A stretch of 64,000 bases of DNA from Serratia ficaria. Lineage in GTDB: Bacteria; Pseudomonadota; Gammaproteobacteria; Enterobacterales; Enterobacteriaceae. The position numbers were made by a program, and so were the translations under genes. Shown here piece by piece: positions 53,795 to 64,000 of the stretch (positions are counted from its first letter, which is position 1; each line of letters begins with the position of its first letter). The stretch is from NCBI RefSeq assembly GCF_900187015.1, contig NZ_LT906479.1:744001-808000 (forward strand), written 5' to 3'. The notes beneath the pieces are model-generated. The model saw nothing but the letters and a program-made list of their open reading frames with translations. It was not told where the DNA came from and did not search any database.

Positions 53795-55684
53795 ATGACG
53801 ACCCACATTGAGCAATTAGACGCCGACCGCCTGAAGGATCCCGCCCGCCGTAAGCTGCTGCTCGGCAGCGCCGGGGCGGTTGGCCTGGCCGGTTTTCTCG
53901 GCGGCGGCATCTGGACGGTATCCGCCGAGGCGTTGGCCGAAGATCTGCCGCCCAACAGGCTGCTCGGTTTCAAGGGCATCGCCGCCTCCACCGCCGACGA
54001 GGTGGCGATTGCGCCGGGCTACCGCGCCGAGGTGCTGATCTCCTGGGGAGAGCCGCTGGTGGATGGCGCTCCCGCCTTCGATCCGCAGGGCAACAACAGC
54101 GCCGCCGATCAGGAAAAACAGTTTGGCGACAACAACGACGGCATGAGCTTCTTCCCGATCGATGACCACCACGGCGTGATGGCCATCAACAACGAATACG
54201 TCAACGAACAATACCTGTTCGCCCACGGCGGCGCCAAGGCCACCAGCCTGGAGGACGTGCGCAAGTCACAGGCGGCGCACGGCGTTTCCATCGTGGCGGT
54301 GAAGCGCATCGGCGACGGCCAGCGTTGGGAGGTGGAGCGCCCTTCACGCTATAACCGCCGCATTACCGCCAACAGCGAAATGCGCTTCAGCGGCCCGGCC
54401 GCCGGCCATCCGCTGCTGCAGACCGCCGCCGATCCGAGCGGGCGCAAGGTACTGGGCACCTTCGGTAACTGCGCCAACGGCAAAACGCCGTGGGGCACCT
54501 ATCTGACCTGCGAAGAGAACTTCGACACCTATTTCGGCACGCATCAGGCCGATTACCAGACCACGCCGGAGCAGCAGCGTTATACGCTGAAGGTCAGCGA
54601 GCCGGAGCGCAACTGGCCGGATTACGACGAGCGTTTCGACGTGGCGAAGAACCCGAACGAATTCAACCGCCACGGCTGGATCGTGGAAATCGATCCGTTG
54701 AACCCGACGTCGACACCGATCAAACACACCGCGCTGGGCCGTTTCAAGCATGAGAACGCCGCGGTTACCCTGGCCAAAGACGGCCGCCTGGTGGTGTACA
54801 TGGGCGATGACGAGCGCGGCGAACATATCTATAAATACGTTTCCAAAGGCGTGGTGGACGCCGCCAACCCGGCTAACAACCGCAGCCTGCTGGACGAAGG
54901 CACCCTGTACGTGGCGCAATTCGACGGCGACGCCGGCGGCACGCCGCTGAAGGGCACCGGGCGCTGGATTGCGCTGGAGTTCGGCAAGAACGGCCTGACG
55001 CCGGAGAACGGCTTTCGCGATGCGGCGGAGGTGCTGATCTTCGCCCGCAAGGCGGCGGCGCAGGTGGGCGCCACCAAGATGGATCGCCCGGAATGGATCG
55101 CGGTGAACCCGCATGACGGGCGCGCCTATTGCACCCTGACCAACAACAGCAAGCGCGGCGAGGCAGGGATGCCGCTCAACGCCGCCAACCCGCGGCCGAA
55201 CAACGTTTATGGCCAGATCATCCGCTGGGACGAAGGCGGCGACGCCACGGCGGAGAGCTTCGCCTGGGATATCTACGCGCTGTGCGGCAACCCGATCGCC
55301 CACCCGGAAGGGGTCAACCGCGGCACGCCGAACATCACTGCGGAAAACACCTTCAACAGCCCGGACGGGCTGGGCTTCGATCAGGCCGGCCGCCTGTGGA
55401 TCCTGACCGACGGCAAGTACAGCAACCAGGGCGATTACGCCGGCCAGGGCAACAACCAGATGCTGGTGGGCGACCCGCAGAGCGGGGAGATTCGCCGCTT
55501 TATGGTCGGCCCGAAATCCTGCGAGCTGACCGGCATCACCTTTGCGCCGGACTATAAAACGATGTTCGTCAACGTGCAGCATCCGGGCGAGGAGGGGGAT
55601 TCCCATTTTCCGCACAACAGCCCGCGCCCGCGTTCATCGGTACTGATGATCACGCGTGAAGACGGCGGGGTGATTGGGGCGTAA
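53795..55684 (+). CDS. phoX: PhoX-family phosphatase (DUF839), Tat-exported
   Basis: 629 residues. The N-terminus carries a twin-arginine signal: ARRKLLLGSAGAVGLAGFLG (about residues 18-37), after which the family body begins. Conserved PhoX motifs include GNCANGKTPWGTYLTCEENF, YMGDDERGEHIYKYV, EWIAVNPHDGRAYCTLTNNS and FNSPDGLGFDQAGRLWILTD. PhoX enzymes are periplasmic, Ca2+- and Fe-dependent alkaline phosphatases or phosphodiesterases. A weak Pho-box-like sequence lies at 53683-53700. In E. coli apaH follows folA directly; this gene is inserted between them. The gene symbol is by family. Confidence 0.88.
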   Translation: MTTHIEQLDADRLKDPARRKLLLGSAGAVGLAGFLGGGIWTVSAEALAEDLPPNRLLGFKGIAASTADEVAIAPGYRAEVLISWGEPLVDGAPAFDPQGNNSAADQEKQFGDNNDGMSFFPIDDHHGVMAINNEYVNEQYLFAHGGAKATSLEDVRKSQAAHGVSIVAVKRIGDGQRWEVERPSRYNRRITANSEMRFSGPAAGHPLLQTAADPSGRKVLGTFGNCANGKTPWGTYLTCEENFDTYFGTHQADYQTTPEQQRYTLKVSEPERNWPDYDERFDVAKNPNEFNRHGWIVEIDPLNPTSTPIKHTALGRFKHENAAVTLAKDGRLVVYMGDDERGEHIYKYVSKGVVDAANPANNRSLLDEGTLYVAQFDGDAGGTPLKGTGRWIALEFGKNGLTPENGFRDAAEVLIFARKAAAQVGATKMDRPEWIAVNPHDGRAYCTLTNNSKRGEAGMPLNAANPRPNNVYGQIIRWDEGGDATAESFAWDIYALCGNPIAHPEGVNRGTPNITAENTFNSPDGLGFDQAGRLWILTDGKYSNQGDYAGQGNNQMLVGDPQSGEIRRFMVGPKSCELTGITFAPDYKTMFVNVQHPGEEGDSHFPHNSPRPRSSVLMITREDGGVIGA

Positions 55685-55720
55685 TGCGTGATTGAGGCGG
55701 CCGGGCGGCCGCCTCAATCG

Positions 55721-56572
55721 TCAGGATGCGACCAGGCGGGCGGTGCTGTCGGGCATTTCGCCGCGGTTGGCGGGCTGGGTAAAGTAACGGCGGTCTTCCC
55801 AGCGCAGCATGGTCAGATCCCCGCCCCAGCAGCAGCCGGTATCCAGGCCGATGATGCCTTCAGGCGTGCCTTTGCCCTCCAGCGACGCCCAGTGGCCGAA
55901 GATGATGCTGTACTCGGCATCCACCCGGCGCGGCAATTCGAACCACGGCTTCAGCGGCGCGGGCGCAGTGCCCGGCGCATCTTTGCAGATCATGTCCAGC
56001 TGGCCGTTGGGGAAGCAGTAGCGCATGCGGGTCAGGGCGTTGGTGCTGAAGCGCAGGCGGGCCAGGCCGCTCAGTTCCGGCGACCAGTTGTTCGGCATAT
56101 CGCCGTACATGGCGTCGAGGAACAGCGGGTAGCTGTCGCTGCTCAGCACCGCTTCCACTTCGCGCGCGCAGATCCTGGCGGTCTCGATATCCCACTGCGG
56201 CGTAATGCCGGCGTGCGCCATCACCAGCTTCAGCTCATCATCCACCTGCAGCACCGGTTGGCGGCGCAGCCAGTTGATCAGCTCATCGGCGTCCGGCGCT
56301 TCCAGCAGCGGCGTGATGCGATCTTTGGGTTTGTTGCGGCTGATGCCGGCGTAGACCGCCAGCAGATGCAGATCGTGATTGCCCAGCACCATGCGCACCG
56401 CCGGGCCGAGCGAACGCACGTAGCGCAGCACGTCCAGCGAACCGGGGCCGCGGGCCACCAGATCGCCGGTCAGCCACAGCCGATCGCGCTCGGGATCGAA
56501 AGAAACCTGGGCCAACAGCGACTGCAGTTCATCGAAACAGCCGTGAACGTCGCCGATAAGGTATGTCGACAT
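55721..56572 (-). CDS. apaH: Symmetrical diadenosine tetraphosphatase
   Basis: 283 residues. PPP-family metallophosphatase motifs [23 protein letters not shown] and [13 protein letters not shown]. It hydrolyses Ap4A to two ADP and removes Np4 RNA caps. Last gene of lptD-surA-pdxA-rsmA-apaG-apaH, 2 bp after apaG. Confidence 0.97.
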   Translation of the reverse strand: MSTYLIGDVHGCFDELQSLLAQVSFDPERDRLWLTGDLVARGPGSLDVLRYVRSLGPAVRMVLGNHDLHLLAVYAGISRNKPKDRITPLLEAPDADELINWLRRQPVLQVDDELKLVMAHAGITPQWDIETARICAREVEAVLSSDSYPLFLDAMYGDMPNNWSPELSGLARLRFSTNALTRMRYCFPNGQLDMICKDAPGTAPAPLKPWFELPRRVDAEYSIIFGHWASLEGKGTPEGIIGLDTGCCWGGDLTMLRWEDRRYFTQPANRGEMPDSTARLVAS

Positions 56573-56574
56573 AA

Positions 56575-56952
56575 TTAATGGATCAGCGTTGGAATAGCTA
56601 AGCGGAACACGGGAATAGCGGTGCGGAACGGCTGACCCTGGTGGTCAACCATTTCGTAATGGCCTTCCATGGTGCCCAGCGGCGTTTCGAGAATGGCGCC
56701 GCTGGTGTATTGGAATTCGCCGCCGGGCGGAATGAGCGGCTGCTCGCCGACCACGCCTTCACCCTGAACTTCGGTCTGGCGACCGTTGCTGTTGGTGATC
56801 AGCCAGTAACGGCCCAGCAGCTGCACGTTGAAACGCCCCAGGTTGCGGATGGTGATGGTATAGGCGAAGACATAGCGTTCTTCTTCAGGTATCGACTGTG
56901 ATTCCACATAGACGCTCTGAACCTGGATACATACACGGGGCGAATCAATCAT
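56575..56952 (-). CDS. apaG: ApaG protein
   Basis: 125 residues, ApaG/DUF525 beta-sandwich: [20 protein letters not shown], then [20 protein letters not shown] and MEGHYEMVD. The biochemical role is not settled. Twelve bases after rsmA; same operon. Confidence 0.95.
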   Translation of the reverse strand: MIDSPRVCIQVQSVYVESQSIPEEERYVFAYTITIRNLGRFNVQLLGRYWLITNSNGRQTEVQGEGVVGEQPLIPPGGEFQYTSGAILETPLGTMEGHYEMVDHQGQPFRTAIPVFRLAIPTLIH

Positions 56953-56964
56953 GACAACAACTCC

Positions 56965-57783
56965 TTATTGCTGCGGCGCGGGATTGGCTGACAGCCAGTT
57001 CGCCAGCTTGCAGTACTGCGCCACAGAAATATTCTCTGCTCTGAGCGAAGGATCAATGCCCAACTCCGTCAGCTGTTCCGGAGTAAACAGATCGCCCAGG
57101 CTGTTGCGGATGGTTTTCCGACGCTGGTTGAATGCCTGAGTCGTAATGCGGCTCAGCATGCGCACGTCGCCCACCGGGTTCGGCATCACGCTGTGCGGCA
57201 CCAGGCGCACCACGGCGGAATCGACTTTCGGCGCCGGGGTGAATGAGGTTGGCGGCACTTCCAGCACCGGGATGACGTTGCAGTAGTACTGCGCCATCAC
57301 GGTCAAACGCCCGTAGGCCTTGCTGTTCGGGCCGGCAACCAGACGGTTGACCACCTCTTTCTGCAACATGAAGTGCATGTCGCGGATTGCCTGAGTATAG
57401 CTGAAAAGGTGGAACATCAGCGGCGTCGAAATATTGTACGGCAGGTTACCAAATACGCGCAGCGGTTGGCCAGCCTGCTCGGCCATTTCGGCGAAATTCA
57501 CCGTCATGGCGTCCTGCTGGTGAATGGTCAGCTTGTCCTTCAGCTGCGGGTGGTTGGCCAGGCGGGCCGCCAGATCGCGGTCCAGCTCAATCACCGTCAT
57601 GCGGTCCATGCGCGCGCCGACCGGCTCGGTCAATGCGCCCAGGCCGGGGCCGATCTCCACGACCGCTTCGCCCGGCTGCGGGTGAATGGCGGAGACTATG
57701 CTATCGATGACAAACTGATCGGTTAAAAAGTTTTGTCCAAAGCGTTTGCGGGCAAAGTGCCCTTGGTGGACTCTGTTATTCAT
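56965..57783 (-). CDS. rsmA: 16S rRNA m6(2)A1518/A1519 dimethyltransferase (KsgA)
   Basis: 272 residues. [20 protein letters not shown] at the start, SAM-binding [14 protein letters not shown], and catalytic [16 protein letters not shown]. It dimethylates two adenosines in the helix-45 loop, a late 30S assembly checkpoint; loss gives kasugamycin resistance. Overlaps pdxA by 8 bp. Confidence 0.98.
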   Translation of the reverse strand: MNNRVHQGHFARKRFGQNFLTDQFVIDSIVSAIHPQPGEAVVEIGPGLGALTEPVGARMDRMTVIELDRDLAARLANHPQLKDKLTIHQQDAMTVNFAEMAEQAGQPLRVFGNLPYNISTPLMFHLFSYTQAIRDMHFMLQKEVVNRLVAGPNSKAYGRLTVMAQYYCNVIPVLEVPPTSFTPAPKVDSAVVRLVPHSVMPNPVGDVRMLSRITTQAFNQRRKTIRNSLGDLFTPEQLTELGIDPSLRAENISVAQYCKLANWLSANPAPQQ

Positions 57784-58768
57784 TACAATTAATTATCATT
57801 TTAATGGCGAGATTCAAGGCCGTTTTGAAACTGCCGGCATCGGCGGTGCCGGTGCCGGCCAGTTCCAGAGCGGTGCCGTGGTCGACCGAGGTGCGAATAA
57901 AAGGTAAACCGAGGGTGATATTCACCGCACGGCCGAACCCCTGGTATTTTAGCACCGGCAGACCCTGATCGTGATACATCGCCAGCACCGCATCGGCATG
58001 TTGCAGATACTTGGGCTGGAACAGGGTGTCCGCCGGCAGCGGGCCGATCAGATGGATGCCTTCGGTGCGCAGCGCCTCGAGCGCCGGCGTGATGGTGTCT
58101 ATCTCTTCGCGCCCCATGTGGCCGCCTTCCCCGGCATGCGGGTTCAGCCCGCAAACGTAAATCTGCGGCTGGGGGATGCCAAATTTGGTTTTCAGATCGT
58201 TATCGAGAATGCGGATGACTTCGAACAGGCTTTGGCGGGTAATGGCGCCCGGCACCGCCAGCAGCGGCAGGTGGGTGGTCGCCAGCGCCACGCGCAGCTC
58301 TTCGGTCGCCAGCATCATCACCACCCGATCGCAATGGCTGCGATCGGCAAAGAATTCGGTATGGCCGATAAAAGGCACGCCGGCGTCGTTGATCACGCCC
58401 TTGTTCACCGGGCCGGTGATCAGCGCGGCGAATTCGCCGTTCAGGCAGCCGTCGCAGGCGCGCGCCAGGGTTTCCACCACGTAGGCGCTGTTGCCGACGT
58501 TCAGCTCGCCCGCGACCACCGGTTGCGCGGTGGCCACCGGCAGCACCGTCAGCGTGCCGGCGCGCTGCGGCTGAGCCGGCTGCTGCGGCTGGTAGTCGCG
58601 CAGCGTCAGCGGCAGGCCCAGTTGGCGGGCCCTGGCAAGCAACAAGGCCGGATCCGCGCACACCACCAGCTCAACAGGCCAATCCTGTTGCGCCAGCGCC
58701 GCCACCAAATCCGGCCCCACCCCGGCGGGTTCGCCGGGGGTAATGACGATGCGTTTATTGCTGTGCAT
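57776..58768 (-). CDS. pdxA: 4-hydroxythreonine-4-phosphate dehydrogenase
   Basis: 330 residues from ATG 58766-58768 (a further ATG at 58777 is in frame). [20 protein letters not shown], metal-binding [28 protein letters not shown] and [20 protein letters not shown]. Pyridoxal phosphate synthesis. Overlaps the surA stop by 14 bp. Confidence 0.97.
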   Translation of the reverse strand: MHSNKRIVITPGEPAGVGPDLVAALAQQDWPVELVVCADPALLLARARQLGLPLTLRDYQPQQPAQPQRAGTLTVLPVATAQPVVAGELNVGNSAYVVETLARACDGCLNGEFAALITGPVNKGVINDAGVPFIGHTEFFADRSHCDRVVMMLATEELRVALATTHLPLLAVPGAITRQSLFEVIRILDNDLKTKFGIPQPQIYVCGLNPHAGEGGHMGREEIDTITPALEALRTEGIHLIGPLPADTLFQPKYLQHADAVLAMYHDQGLPVLKYQGFGRAVNITLGLPFIRTSVDHGTALELAGTGTADAGSFKTALNLAIKMIINCNE

Positions 58769-60056
58769 TGCTGCCATCGAGGATCTTCACGTAGGACTGG
58801 GCGCGTTGTTCCTGCATCCAGGTCTGCGCTTCTTCGGCAAACTTGCGGTTGAACAGCATGCGGTACGCGCGATCTTTCTGCGCGGCGTCGGTTTTGTCCA
58901 CCTGGCGGGTATCGACCAGTTGGATCAGATGCCAGCCGAAGGAAGAGTGAACCGGTGCGCTGATTTCGCCCTTGCTCAGCTTCAGCAGCGCGTCGCGGAA
59001 CGCCGGATCATAGATGTCTGGCGAAGCCCAGCCCAGATCGCCGCCCTGCAGGGCAGAGCCCGGATCCTGAGACAGCTGTTTGGCTTCATCGGCAAACTTG
59101 GCGCGGCCGCTCTTGATCTCCTGCGCCACGCTTTCCAGCTTGGCGCGCGCCTGATCGTCGGTCATCACCACCGAAGGTTTCAGCAGGATGTGGCGGGCGT
59201 GCACTTCGGTGACGGAAACCGACTGGCTGGCGCCGCGGATGTCGTTCACCTTCAGAATGTGGAAGCCGACGCCGGAACGGATAGGGCCGACGACGTCGCC
59301 TTTTTTGGCGCTGACCAGGCGTTCGGCGAACAGGGTAGGGATCTCCTGCAGCTTGCCCCAGCCCATGTTGCCGCCTTTCAGCGCCTGCGAGTCGGCCGAA
59401 TAGGTGATCGCCAGCTTGCCGAAGTCGGCGCCGCTGTTGATCTCGCCCATCAGGCGCTTCGCCAGCGTTTCGGCTTCGTCAACCTGCTGCTGCGACGGGT
59501 TCTCCGGCAGCGGGATCAGGATGTGGCTGATGTTCATTTCGGTATCGCTGCCGTTCTGGGCGCCAACCTGCTTCGCCAGCGCGTCCACTTCCTGCGGCAG
59601 GATGGTCACGCGGCGGCGCACTTCGTTGTTGCGCACTTCGGTGATCAGCATTTCTTTGCGGATCTGCGCGCGATAGGTGTTGTAGTTCAGGCCGTCGTAA
59701 GACAGGCGGCTGCGCAGCTGATCGACGCTCATTTTGTTTTGCGCGGCGATGTTACCGATCGCTTTGTCCAGATCGGCATCGGAAACGTTGATGCCCATTT
59801 TCTTGGCCATCTGCAGCTGGATGTTATCCATGATCAGACGCTCAAGGATCTGGTGACGCAGCGTATTGTCGTCCGGCAGTTGCTGGCCGGCCTGTTGCGC
59901 GTTGAGTTTCACCGACTGCAACAGACTGTTGACGTCGCTCTCGAGTACCACGCCGTTATCCACGACGGCGGCGACTTTATCCACTTCTTGGGGTGCTGCG
60001 AACGCGGCATTGGCGCAAACCACCAATCCGAGAATAAGCGTTCTCCAGTTTTTCAT
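58755..60056 (-). CDS. surA: Periplasmic chaperone / peptidyl-prolyl isomerase SurA
   Basis: 433 residues from ATG 60054-60056 ([20 protein letters not shown] signal peptide); the frame opens to 60107. N-terminal chaperone domain, then two parvulin domains (about 175-275 and 285-385; [13 protein letters not shown] and [20 protein letters not shown]). It escorts outer-membrane proteins, including LptD encoded just upstream, to the BAM complex. Confidence 0.98.
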   Translation of the reverse strand: MKNWRTLILGLVVCANAAFAAPQEVDKVAAVVDNGVVLESDVNSLLQSVKLNAQQAGQQLPDDNTLRHQILERLIMDNIQLQMAKKMGINVSDADLDKAIGNIAAQNKMSVDQLRSRLSYDGLNYNTYRAQIRKEMLITEVRNNEVRRRVTILPQEVDALAKQVGAQNGSDTEMNISHILIPLPENPSQQQVDEAETLAKRLMGEINSGADFGKLAITYSADSQALKGGNMGWGKLQEIPTLFAERLVSAKKGDVVGPIRSGVGFHILKVNDIRGASQSVSVTEVHARHILLKPSVVMTDDQARAKLESVAQEIKSGRAKFADEAKQLSQDPGSALQGGDLGWASPDIYDPAFRDALLKLSKGEISAPVHSSFGWHLIQLVDTRQVDKTDAAQKDRAYRMLFNRKFAEEAQTWMQEQRAQSYVKILDGSNAQQ

Positions 60057-60121
60057 ACATTTCCCATTATGTAATCCGCAAATGCGGGTGAAAGTTCTCG
60101 TTTTCAAAGTGTTACAAAGTA

Positions 60122-62485
60122 TCAGAACCCACGCTGGTACGGCAGAATGCCGGATCGCAGCATTTCCTCAGAGCCGAGGCTCTGGTTGCTGCTCAGGCCG
60201 CGCAGTTCGATGTTGAATGAAACTTTGTTGTCGTAAACGCTGCTATTGTTGCTGTCGTTCCAGTCGGTGATCTTGCGCTCATAGCCCAGGGTCACCGCCC
60301 AGCAGCAGGTGTTGTACTTCACTCCCAGCAGCTGATCGGCGGACTGCTTGGCGCGGGTGTCGTAGTAATACGCGCCCACCACCGCCCAGCGATCGGCGAT
60401 TGGCCAACTGCCGGTGATGCCCACCTGAGAAATACCGTCCTGATAGGCCGGCACCGACTTGGTGTTCAGCGCCGTCTCGATATATTCCGGCGTGGCGTAG
60501 CGGTAGTTCAACTGCACCACGCGTTCCGAATCCTGACGGTACTCCAGCACGCCGTTGCCCAATGAAACGCTGTTCAGGCGCGTATCATACTGCAGACCGC
60601 CGCGCAGGCCCCAACGATCGTCGAGCTTCCAATAGGTATCGCCAGCCCAGGCCAGGCTGCCGGTATCATCGTTGTTGTCGTAACCCGTCGTCTGGTCGCC
60701 GGTGCGTGAACGGCTGAAGTAGTAGATTTGACCCACGGAAGCGTTAAAACGTTCAACCAGGGCGTCATCATAAATTCGGGTGGTCAAACCGGTGGACACG
60801 CGGTTCTGCGAAGCGATGCGATCCAGGCCGCTGTAGGTGCGGTCGCGGAACAGGCCGGAGTAGTCGGTCTGCAGCAGCGTGGTGTCGTAGGTATAGATGT
60901 TGCTCTGGTCGCGGTACGGCACGTACAGGTACTGCACGCGCGGTTCCAGCGTTTGCGTGGCGCCTTCCGACCAGATCATCGGCCGTTCGAACACCAGCTT
61001 GCCGTCGACCTTGAACTGCGGCAGCACGCGGTTGACCGAATCATCGAGATCCGGCGCGGCGCTGCCTTTGCGGCTCTGGTAGTTGGCGGCGAAACCGTCG
61101 GGAATATCCTGCTGATAATGGGTCGCCAGCAGCTTGGCTTCGGTGTTCAGGCTGGCCCAGCCGTTGGTCAGCGGCAGGCTGAGCGTCGGCTCCATATGCA
61201 GACGGGTGGCGTCCGGGCTGTATGGGTTGACGCTGGTGAACTTGGCCGCCTGACCGTAAATGCGGAAATCGAACGGGCCCAGGTCGTTTTTATAATAGTT
61301 CAGGTCCAGCTGCGGCTGTACCTTGTAAGAATCCGACTGGGTGCGGTCGGTATCGTCGTAGATCTGGAACTGCTTGGAGCTGAGGGTGGCGTCCCAGTTT
61401 TCGTTGGCGTAGCCGAGGCTGAACTTCTGCGTCGAGTAGCCGTCGGTGGTGGAGCCGTATTTGGAATCCAGATCGGTAAAGTATTTGGAATCGCTGACCT
61501 TGGTGTAGTCGACGTTGAAGCGCCACACCTGATCCATCACCCCGTTGTGGTTCCAGTAGAACAGCCAGCGGGTGCTGTCGTCGGGGTTGTCCTTGCTGTA
61601 TTCCTTATCGTCCGGCAGCCAGTCGAACTCCATCAGGCCAAGGCCCGGCTGCACCAGGTAGCGGAACTCGTTCTGCCACTGCAGCCCGCGCTTCGACATA
61701 TAGTGCGGCGTGATGGTGGCGTCGAAGTTCGGCGCGATGTTCCAGTAGTACGGCAACATGAACTCAAAGCCATTGTTGCTGCCGTATTTGGCGTTCGGGA
61801 TCAGGAAGCCGGAGCGACGCTTGTCGCCGACCGGCAGCTGCAGATACGGGCTGTAGAATACCGGCACGCCGCCGATGCGGAAGCGGGCGTTCCACACTTC
61901 CGCCACCTGTTCTTCGCGGTCGTGGATCACTTCGGACCCGACCACGCTCCAGCTGTCGTCACCCGGCAGGCAGGAGGTAAAGGTGCCGTTTTCCAGAATG
62001 GTGTAACGATTGGCGCCGCGCATTTTCATTTTATCGGCGTCGCCGCGCCCCTGACGGCCGACCATCTGGTAGTCGCCCTCATAGACATCGGTATCTTTGG
62101 TGTTCAGGTTCGACCAGGCTTTCGGGCCCTTCAGTTTGATTTGATTGTCGCTGTAGTGCACGTCGCCGGTGGCGGTCACGGTGCGCACCGGATCGGCCTG
62201 CCCCGGATCCTGCGTCTGGTTCAGTTCCACCTGCTTGGCGGTCAGGGTGCTGTTGCCCTGCTCGATGTTGACGTTGCCGGTGAACAGCGCGCTTTTCGGG
62301 TAATCAGTGCGCGAATCGTCGGCATTGATGGTGACCGGCAGGCTGTTGGGATCGCCGCTGACCAAGGGTTTGTCGTAAACGGGGACGCCAAGCATGCATT
62401 GCTCGGCCAGATCAGCCAGCGCGTGCTGACTGTAGAGTGCCGTCCAAATCATTGTGGCCAGCAGTGTTGGGAAACTTTTTTTCAT
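60122..62485 (-). CDS. lptD: LPS-assembly protein LptD
   Basis: 787 residues (E. coli 784). Signal peptide [20 protein letters not shown]...ALA, periplasmic OstA jellyroll (about 50-190; [20 protein letters not shown]) and a large beta-barrel. Four cysteines, including C31 and the pair CC near 726, form the interdomain disulphides. With LptE it inserts LPS into the outer leaflet. Diverges from djlA. Confidence 0.98.
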   Translation of the reverse strand: MKKSFPTLLATMIWTALYSQHALADLAEQCMLGVPVYDKPLVSGDPNSLPVTINADDSRTDYPKSALFTGNVNIEQGNSTLTAKQVELNQTQDPGQADPVRTVTATGDVHYSDNQIKLKGPKAWSNLNTKDTDVYEGDYQMVGRQGRGDADKMKMRGANRYTILENGTFTSCLPGDDSWSVVGSEVIHDREEQVAEVWNARFRIGGVPVFYSPYLQLPVGDKRRSGFLIPNAKYGSNNGFEFMLPYYWNIAPNFDATITPHYMSKRGLQWQNEFRYLVQPGLGLMEFDWLPDDKEYSKDNPDDSTRWLFYWNHNGVMDQVWRFNVDYTKVSDSKYFTDLDSKYGSTTDGYSTQKFSLGYANENWDATLSSKQFQIYDDTDRTQSDSYKVQPQLDLNYYKNDLGPFDFRIYGQAAKFTSVNPYSPDATRLHMEPTLSLPLTNGWASLNTEAKLLATHYQQDIPDGFAANYQSRKGSAAPDLDDSVNRVLPQFKVDGKLVFERPMIWSEGATQTLEPRVQYLYVPYRDQSNIYTYDTTLLQTDYSGLFRDRTYSGLDRIASQNRVSTGLTTRIYDDALVERFNASVGQIYYFSRSRTGDQTTGYDNNDDTGSLAWAGDTYWKLDDRWGLRGGLQYDTRLNSVSLGNGVLEYRQDSERVVQLNYRYATPEYIETALNTKSVPAYQDGISQVGITGSWPIADRWAVVGAYYYDTRAKQSADQLLGVKYNTCCWAVTLGYERKITDWNDSNNSSVYDNKVSFNIELRGLSSNQSLGSEEMLRSGILPYQRGF

Positions 62486-62713
62486 ACGCGGTTTTGGTGT
62501 TCCGTCATCAGAGGCGTCATGTCCGGCAAACGGTCAGAGACTATATCACTCATCTGCGTTGCGCTAGTGTTAAATCCTGCCGTTTACTTGCGTCGTCGTT
62601 AGGCGCAAAGATAAATGACAGGTATGATAATCCAAATCCTGGGAAAAATCGCCTTAACCCTTACCTAAGACGGAAGGGATAGTGCGGCTTTCGGCATGAT
62701 AATTGAGGAGTAT

Positions 62714-63520
62714 ATGCAGTATTGGGGAAAACTGCTCGGGGTCATCGTCGCCATTTGGTCTGGCGCGGGATTCTGGGGTGTAGTTTTGGGGCTGATTGTC
62801 GGTCATATGATCGATACTGCGCGCGGCAATAAGCGCAGCCGGGGTTTCTTCGCCGACCAGCAAACGCGGCAAACGCTGTTTTTCCGCACCACTTTTCAGG
62901 TGATGGGTCACCTGACCAAATCGAAAGGGCGTGTTACCGAGGCGGATATTCAGATCGCCAGCCTGTTTATGGATCGCCTGCAGCTGCATGGCGAGGCGCG
63001 CACCGCGGCGCAGCAGGCGTTTCGTGAAGGCAAGCAGAGCCAGTTTCCGCTGAGAGAGACGCTGCAGCAGTTCCGCAGCATCTGTTTCGGCCGTTTCGAC
63101 CTGATTCGGATGTTTCTGGAAATCCAGATCCAGGCGGCGTTCGCCGACGGCTCATTGCATCCGAACGAGCGCCAGGTACTCTACGTGATCGCCGAGGAGC
63201 TGGGCATCTCGCATGCGCAGTTCGATCAGTTCCTCAGCATGATGGAGGGCGGGCGCCAGTTCGGCGGCGGTCGGCAGGGCGGCTACCAGCAGGCGCAGCG
63301 CGGGCCGACGCTGGAGGATGCCTGCAAGGTGCTGGGCGTCAGCAGCGGCGACGACGCCGCCACCATCAAGCGCGCTTACCGCAAGCTGATGAGCGAACAT
63401 CATCCGGACAAGCTGGTGGCGAAAGGCCTGCCGCCGCAAATGATGGAGATGGCCAAGCAAAAAGCGCAGGAGATCCAGGCGGCATACGATCTGATCAAAC
63501 GCGAGAAAGGCTTCAAATAA
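62714..63520 (+). CDS. djlA: Membrane-anchored DnaJ-like co-chaperone DjlA
   Basis: 268 residues from ATG 62714 with TGAGGAG upstream. One N-terminal membrane segment with glycines (about 7-30), a TerB-like domain (about 55-175), a short Gly/Gln linker and a C-terminal J domain (about 200-268) with HPD in [13 protein letters not shown]. It stimulates DnaK and in E. coli affects the Rcs phosphorelay and capsule. Confidence 0.97.
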   Translation: MQYWGKLLGVIVAIWSGAGFWGVVLGLIVGHMIDTARGNKRSRGFFADQQTRQTLFFRTTFQVMGHLTKSKGRVTEADIQIASLFMDRLQLHGEARTAAQQAFREGKQSQFPLRETLQQFRSICFGRFDLIRMFLEIQIQAAFADGSLHPNERQVLYVIAEELGISHAQFDQFLSMMEGGRQFGGGRQGGYQQAQRGPTLEDACKVLGVSSGDDAATIKRAYRKLMSEHHPDKLVAKGLPPQMMEMAKQKAQEIQAAYDLIKREKGFK

Positions 63521-63538
63521 CCCCAGGGGGATAGCGCC

Positions 63539-63657
63539 GTCATACTTCGAGCCGCAGGTGTGTTGGCTGCCTGCGCTTACCCCGGTCACGTACTTTTTGT
63601 ACGCTCCCGGGGCTGCGCTTAGTTGCCGTCTTCCTGCAACTCGAATTATTTAAGGTA
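63539..63657. repeat. Imperfect palindromic intergenic repeat (about 120 bp)
   Basis: The two halves are rough reverse complements (left arm from 63539, right arm ending at 63657), with a perfect core CGTAC-TTTTT-GTACG at 63589-63603. The sequence resembles the palindromic mini-elements scattered in Serratia and Yersinia intergenic regions, some described as YPAL; family assignment is from memory. Located between the convergent djlA and rluA genes. Confidence 0.65.
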
Positions 63658-63673
63658 TTCGTTGGCGATGAGC

Positions 63674-64000
63674 TCAGAAATCCGGCTCGGCGCGAAAATG
63701 CATCGGCGTCTGGAAGGCGGGGTGGGTGATGCGCAGCTCCTGCGCGTGCAGCTGCAGCCGCGGCGCCATCGCTTTGGCTTCGGGAGGCGCGTAGAAACCG
63801 TCGCCGAGGATCGGATGCCCCAGCGCCAGCATATGCACCCGCAGCTGGTGAGAGCGGCCGGTGATCGGCGTCAGCTGTACTCGCGTGCTGCCGTCGGCGT
63901 CGCGCGACAGCACGCGATATTCCGTTTGCGCCGCCTTGCCGGTGTCGAAGCACACTTTCTGCAGCGGCCGGTTCGGCCAGTCGCAGATCAGCGGCAAATC
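63674..64000 (-). CDS. rluA: Dual-specificity pseudouridine synthase RluA (N-terminus outside window)
   Basis: The last 108 or so residues. LICDWPNRPLQKVCFDTGKA, then PITGRSHQLRVHMLALGHPI and the C-terminal AMAPRLQLHAQELRITHPAF match the RluA ending. It modifies 23S U746 and tRNA U32. The catalytic aspartate lies beyond position 64000. Convergent with djlA, as in E. coli. Confidence 0.93.
   Translation of the reverse strand, partial: DLPLICDWPNRPLQKVCFDTGKAAQTEYRVLSRDADGSTRVQLTPITGRSHQLRVHMLALGHPILGDGFYAPPEAKAMAPRLQLHAQELRITHPAFQTPMHFRAEPDF

Overview
The window reads as a stretch of chromosome from a GC-rich enterobacterium, most likely Serratia (S. marcescens-like). This rests on the near-complete conservation of the E. 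coli 99.7-1.2 minute gene order (ettA/slt/trpR ... arcA/thrLABC ... dnaKJ ... ileS/ispH ... carAB ... folA/apaH/surA/lptD/rluA), strong G/C third-position use, and lineage-specific insertions. The genus is an inference from gene content and protein similarity recalled from memory; no database was searched. No rRNA, tRNA, CRISPR array, transposase gene or prophage is visible.

Layout. 1-1600: a truncated zinc-type alcohol dehydrogenase diverging from a LysR regulator. 1600-8400: ettA, then a yfiRNB c-di-GMP signalling operon, then slt; the operon separates two genes that are neighbours in E. coli. 8400-13850: trpR, yjjX, gpmB, rob, creA (without creBCD), arcA and lasT. 13970-18880: the threonine operon with promoter, leader peptide, attenuator and thrABC. 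18900-25400: yaaA, yaaJ, talB, mog, an MHS-family transporter and satP. 25560-31700: dnaKJ with a sigma-32-type promoter, nhaAR and rpsT. 32050-37830: ribF-ileS-lspA-fkpB-ispH. 38100-42470: an accessory island with a LysR regulator divergent from isnA-isnB-glycosyltransferase, an isonitrile biosynthetic cluster of the rhabduscin type, placed between ispH and dapB. 42680-48420: dapB and carAB with the arginine/purine control region. 48540-53620: kefFC, a LysE exporter, yjjPB and folA. 53790-55690: a Tat-exported PhoX phosphatase. 55720-62490: apaH-apaG-rsmA-pdxA-surA-lptD, all on the minus strand. 62710-64000: djlA, a palindromic repeat and partial rluA.

Most of the window is housekeeping: amino-acid synthesis (thr, dap, car), protein folding (dnaKJ, surA, fkpB), envelope assembly (lptD, slt, lspA), ion and redox homeostasis (nhaAR, kefFC, arcA). 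The most interesting part is the isn cluster. Its three plus-strand genes encode an isonitrile synthase, an Fe(II)/2-oxoglutarate oxygenase and a GT-B glycosyltransferase. They appear to form one transcription unit with a good promoter, a GTG start and a UUCG-loop terminator, controlled from a divergent LysR gene that carries a perfect inverted repeat with T-N11-A spacing beside its start codon. The expected product class is a glycosylated vinyl-isonitrile aromatic. Other accessory insertions relative to the E. coli order are yfiRNB, LysE-yjjPB, phoX and the MHS transporter.
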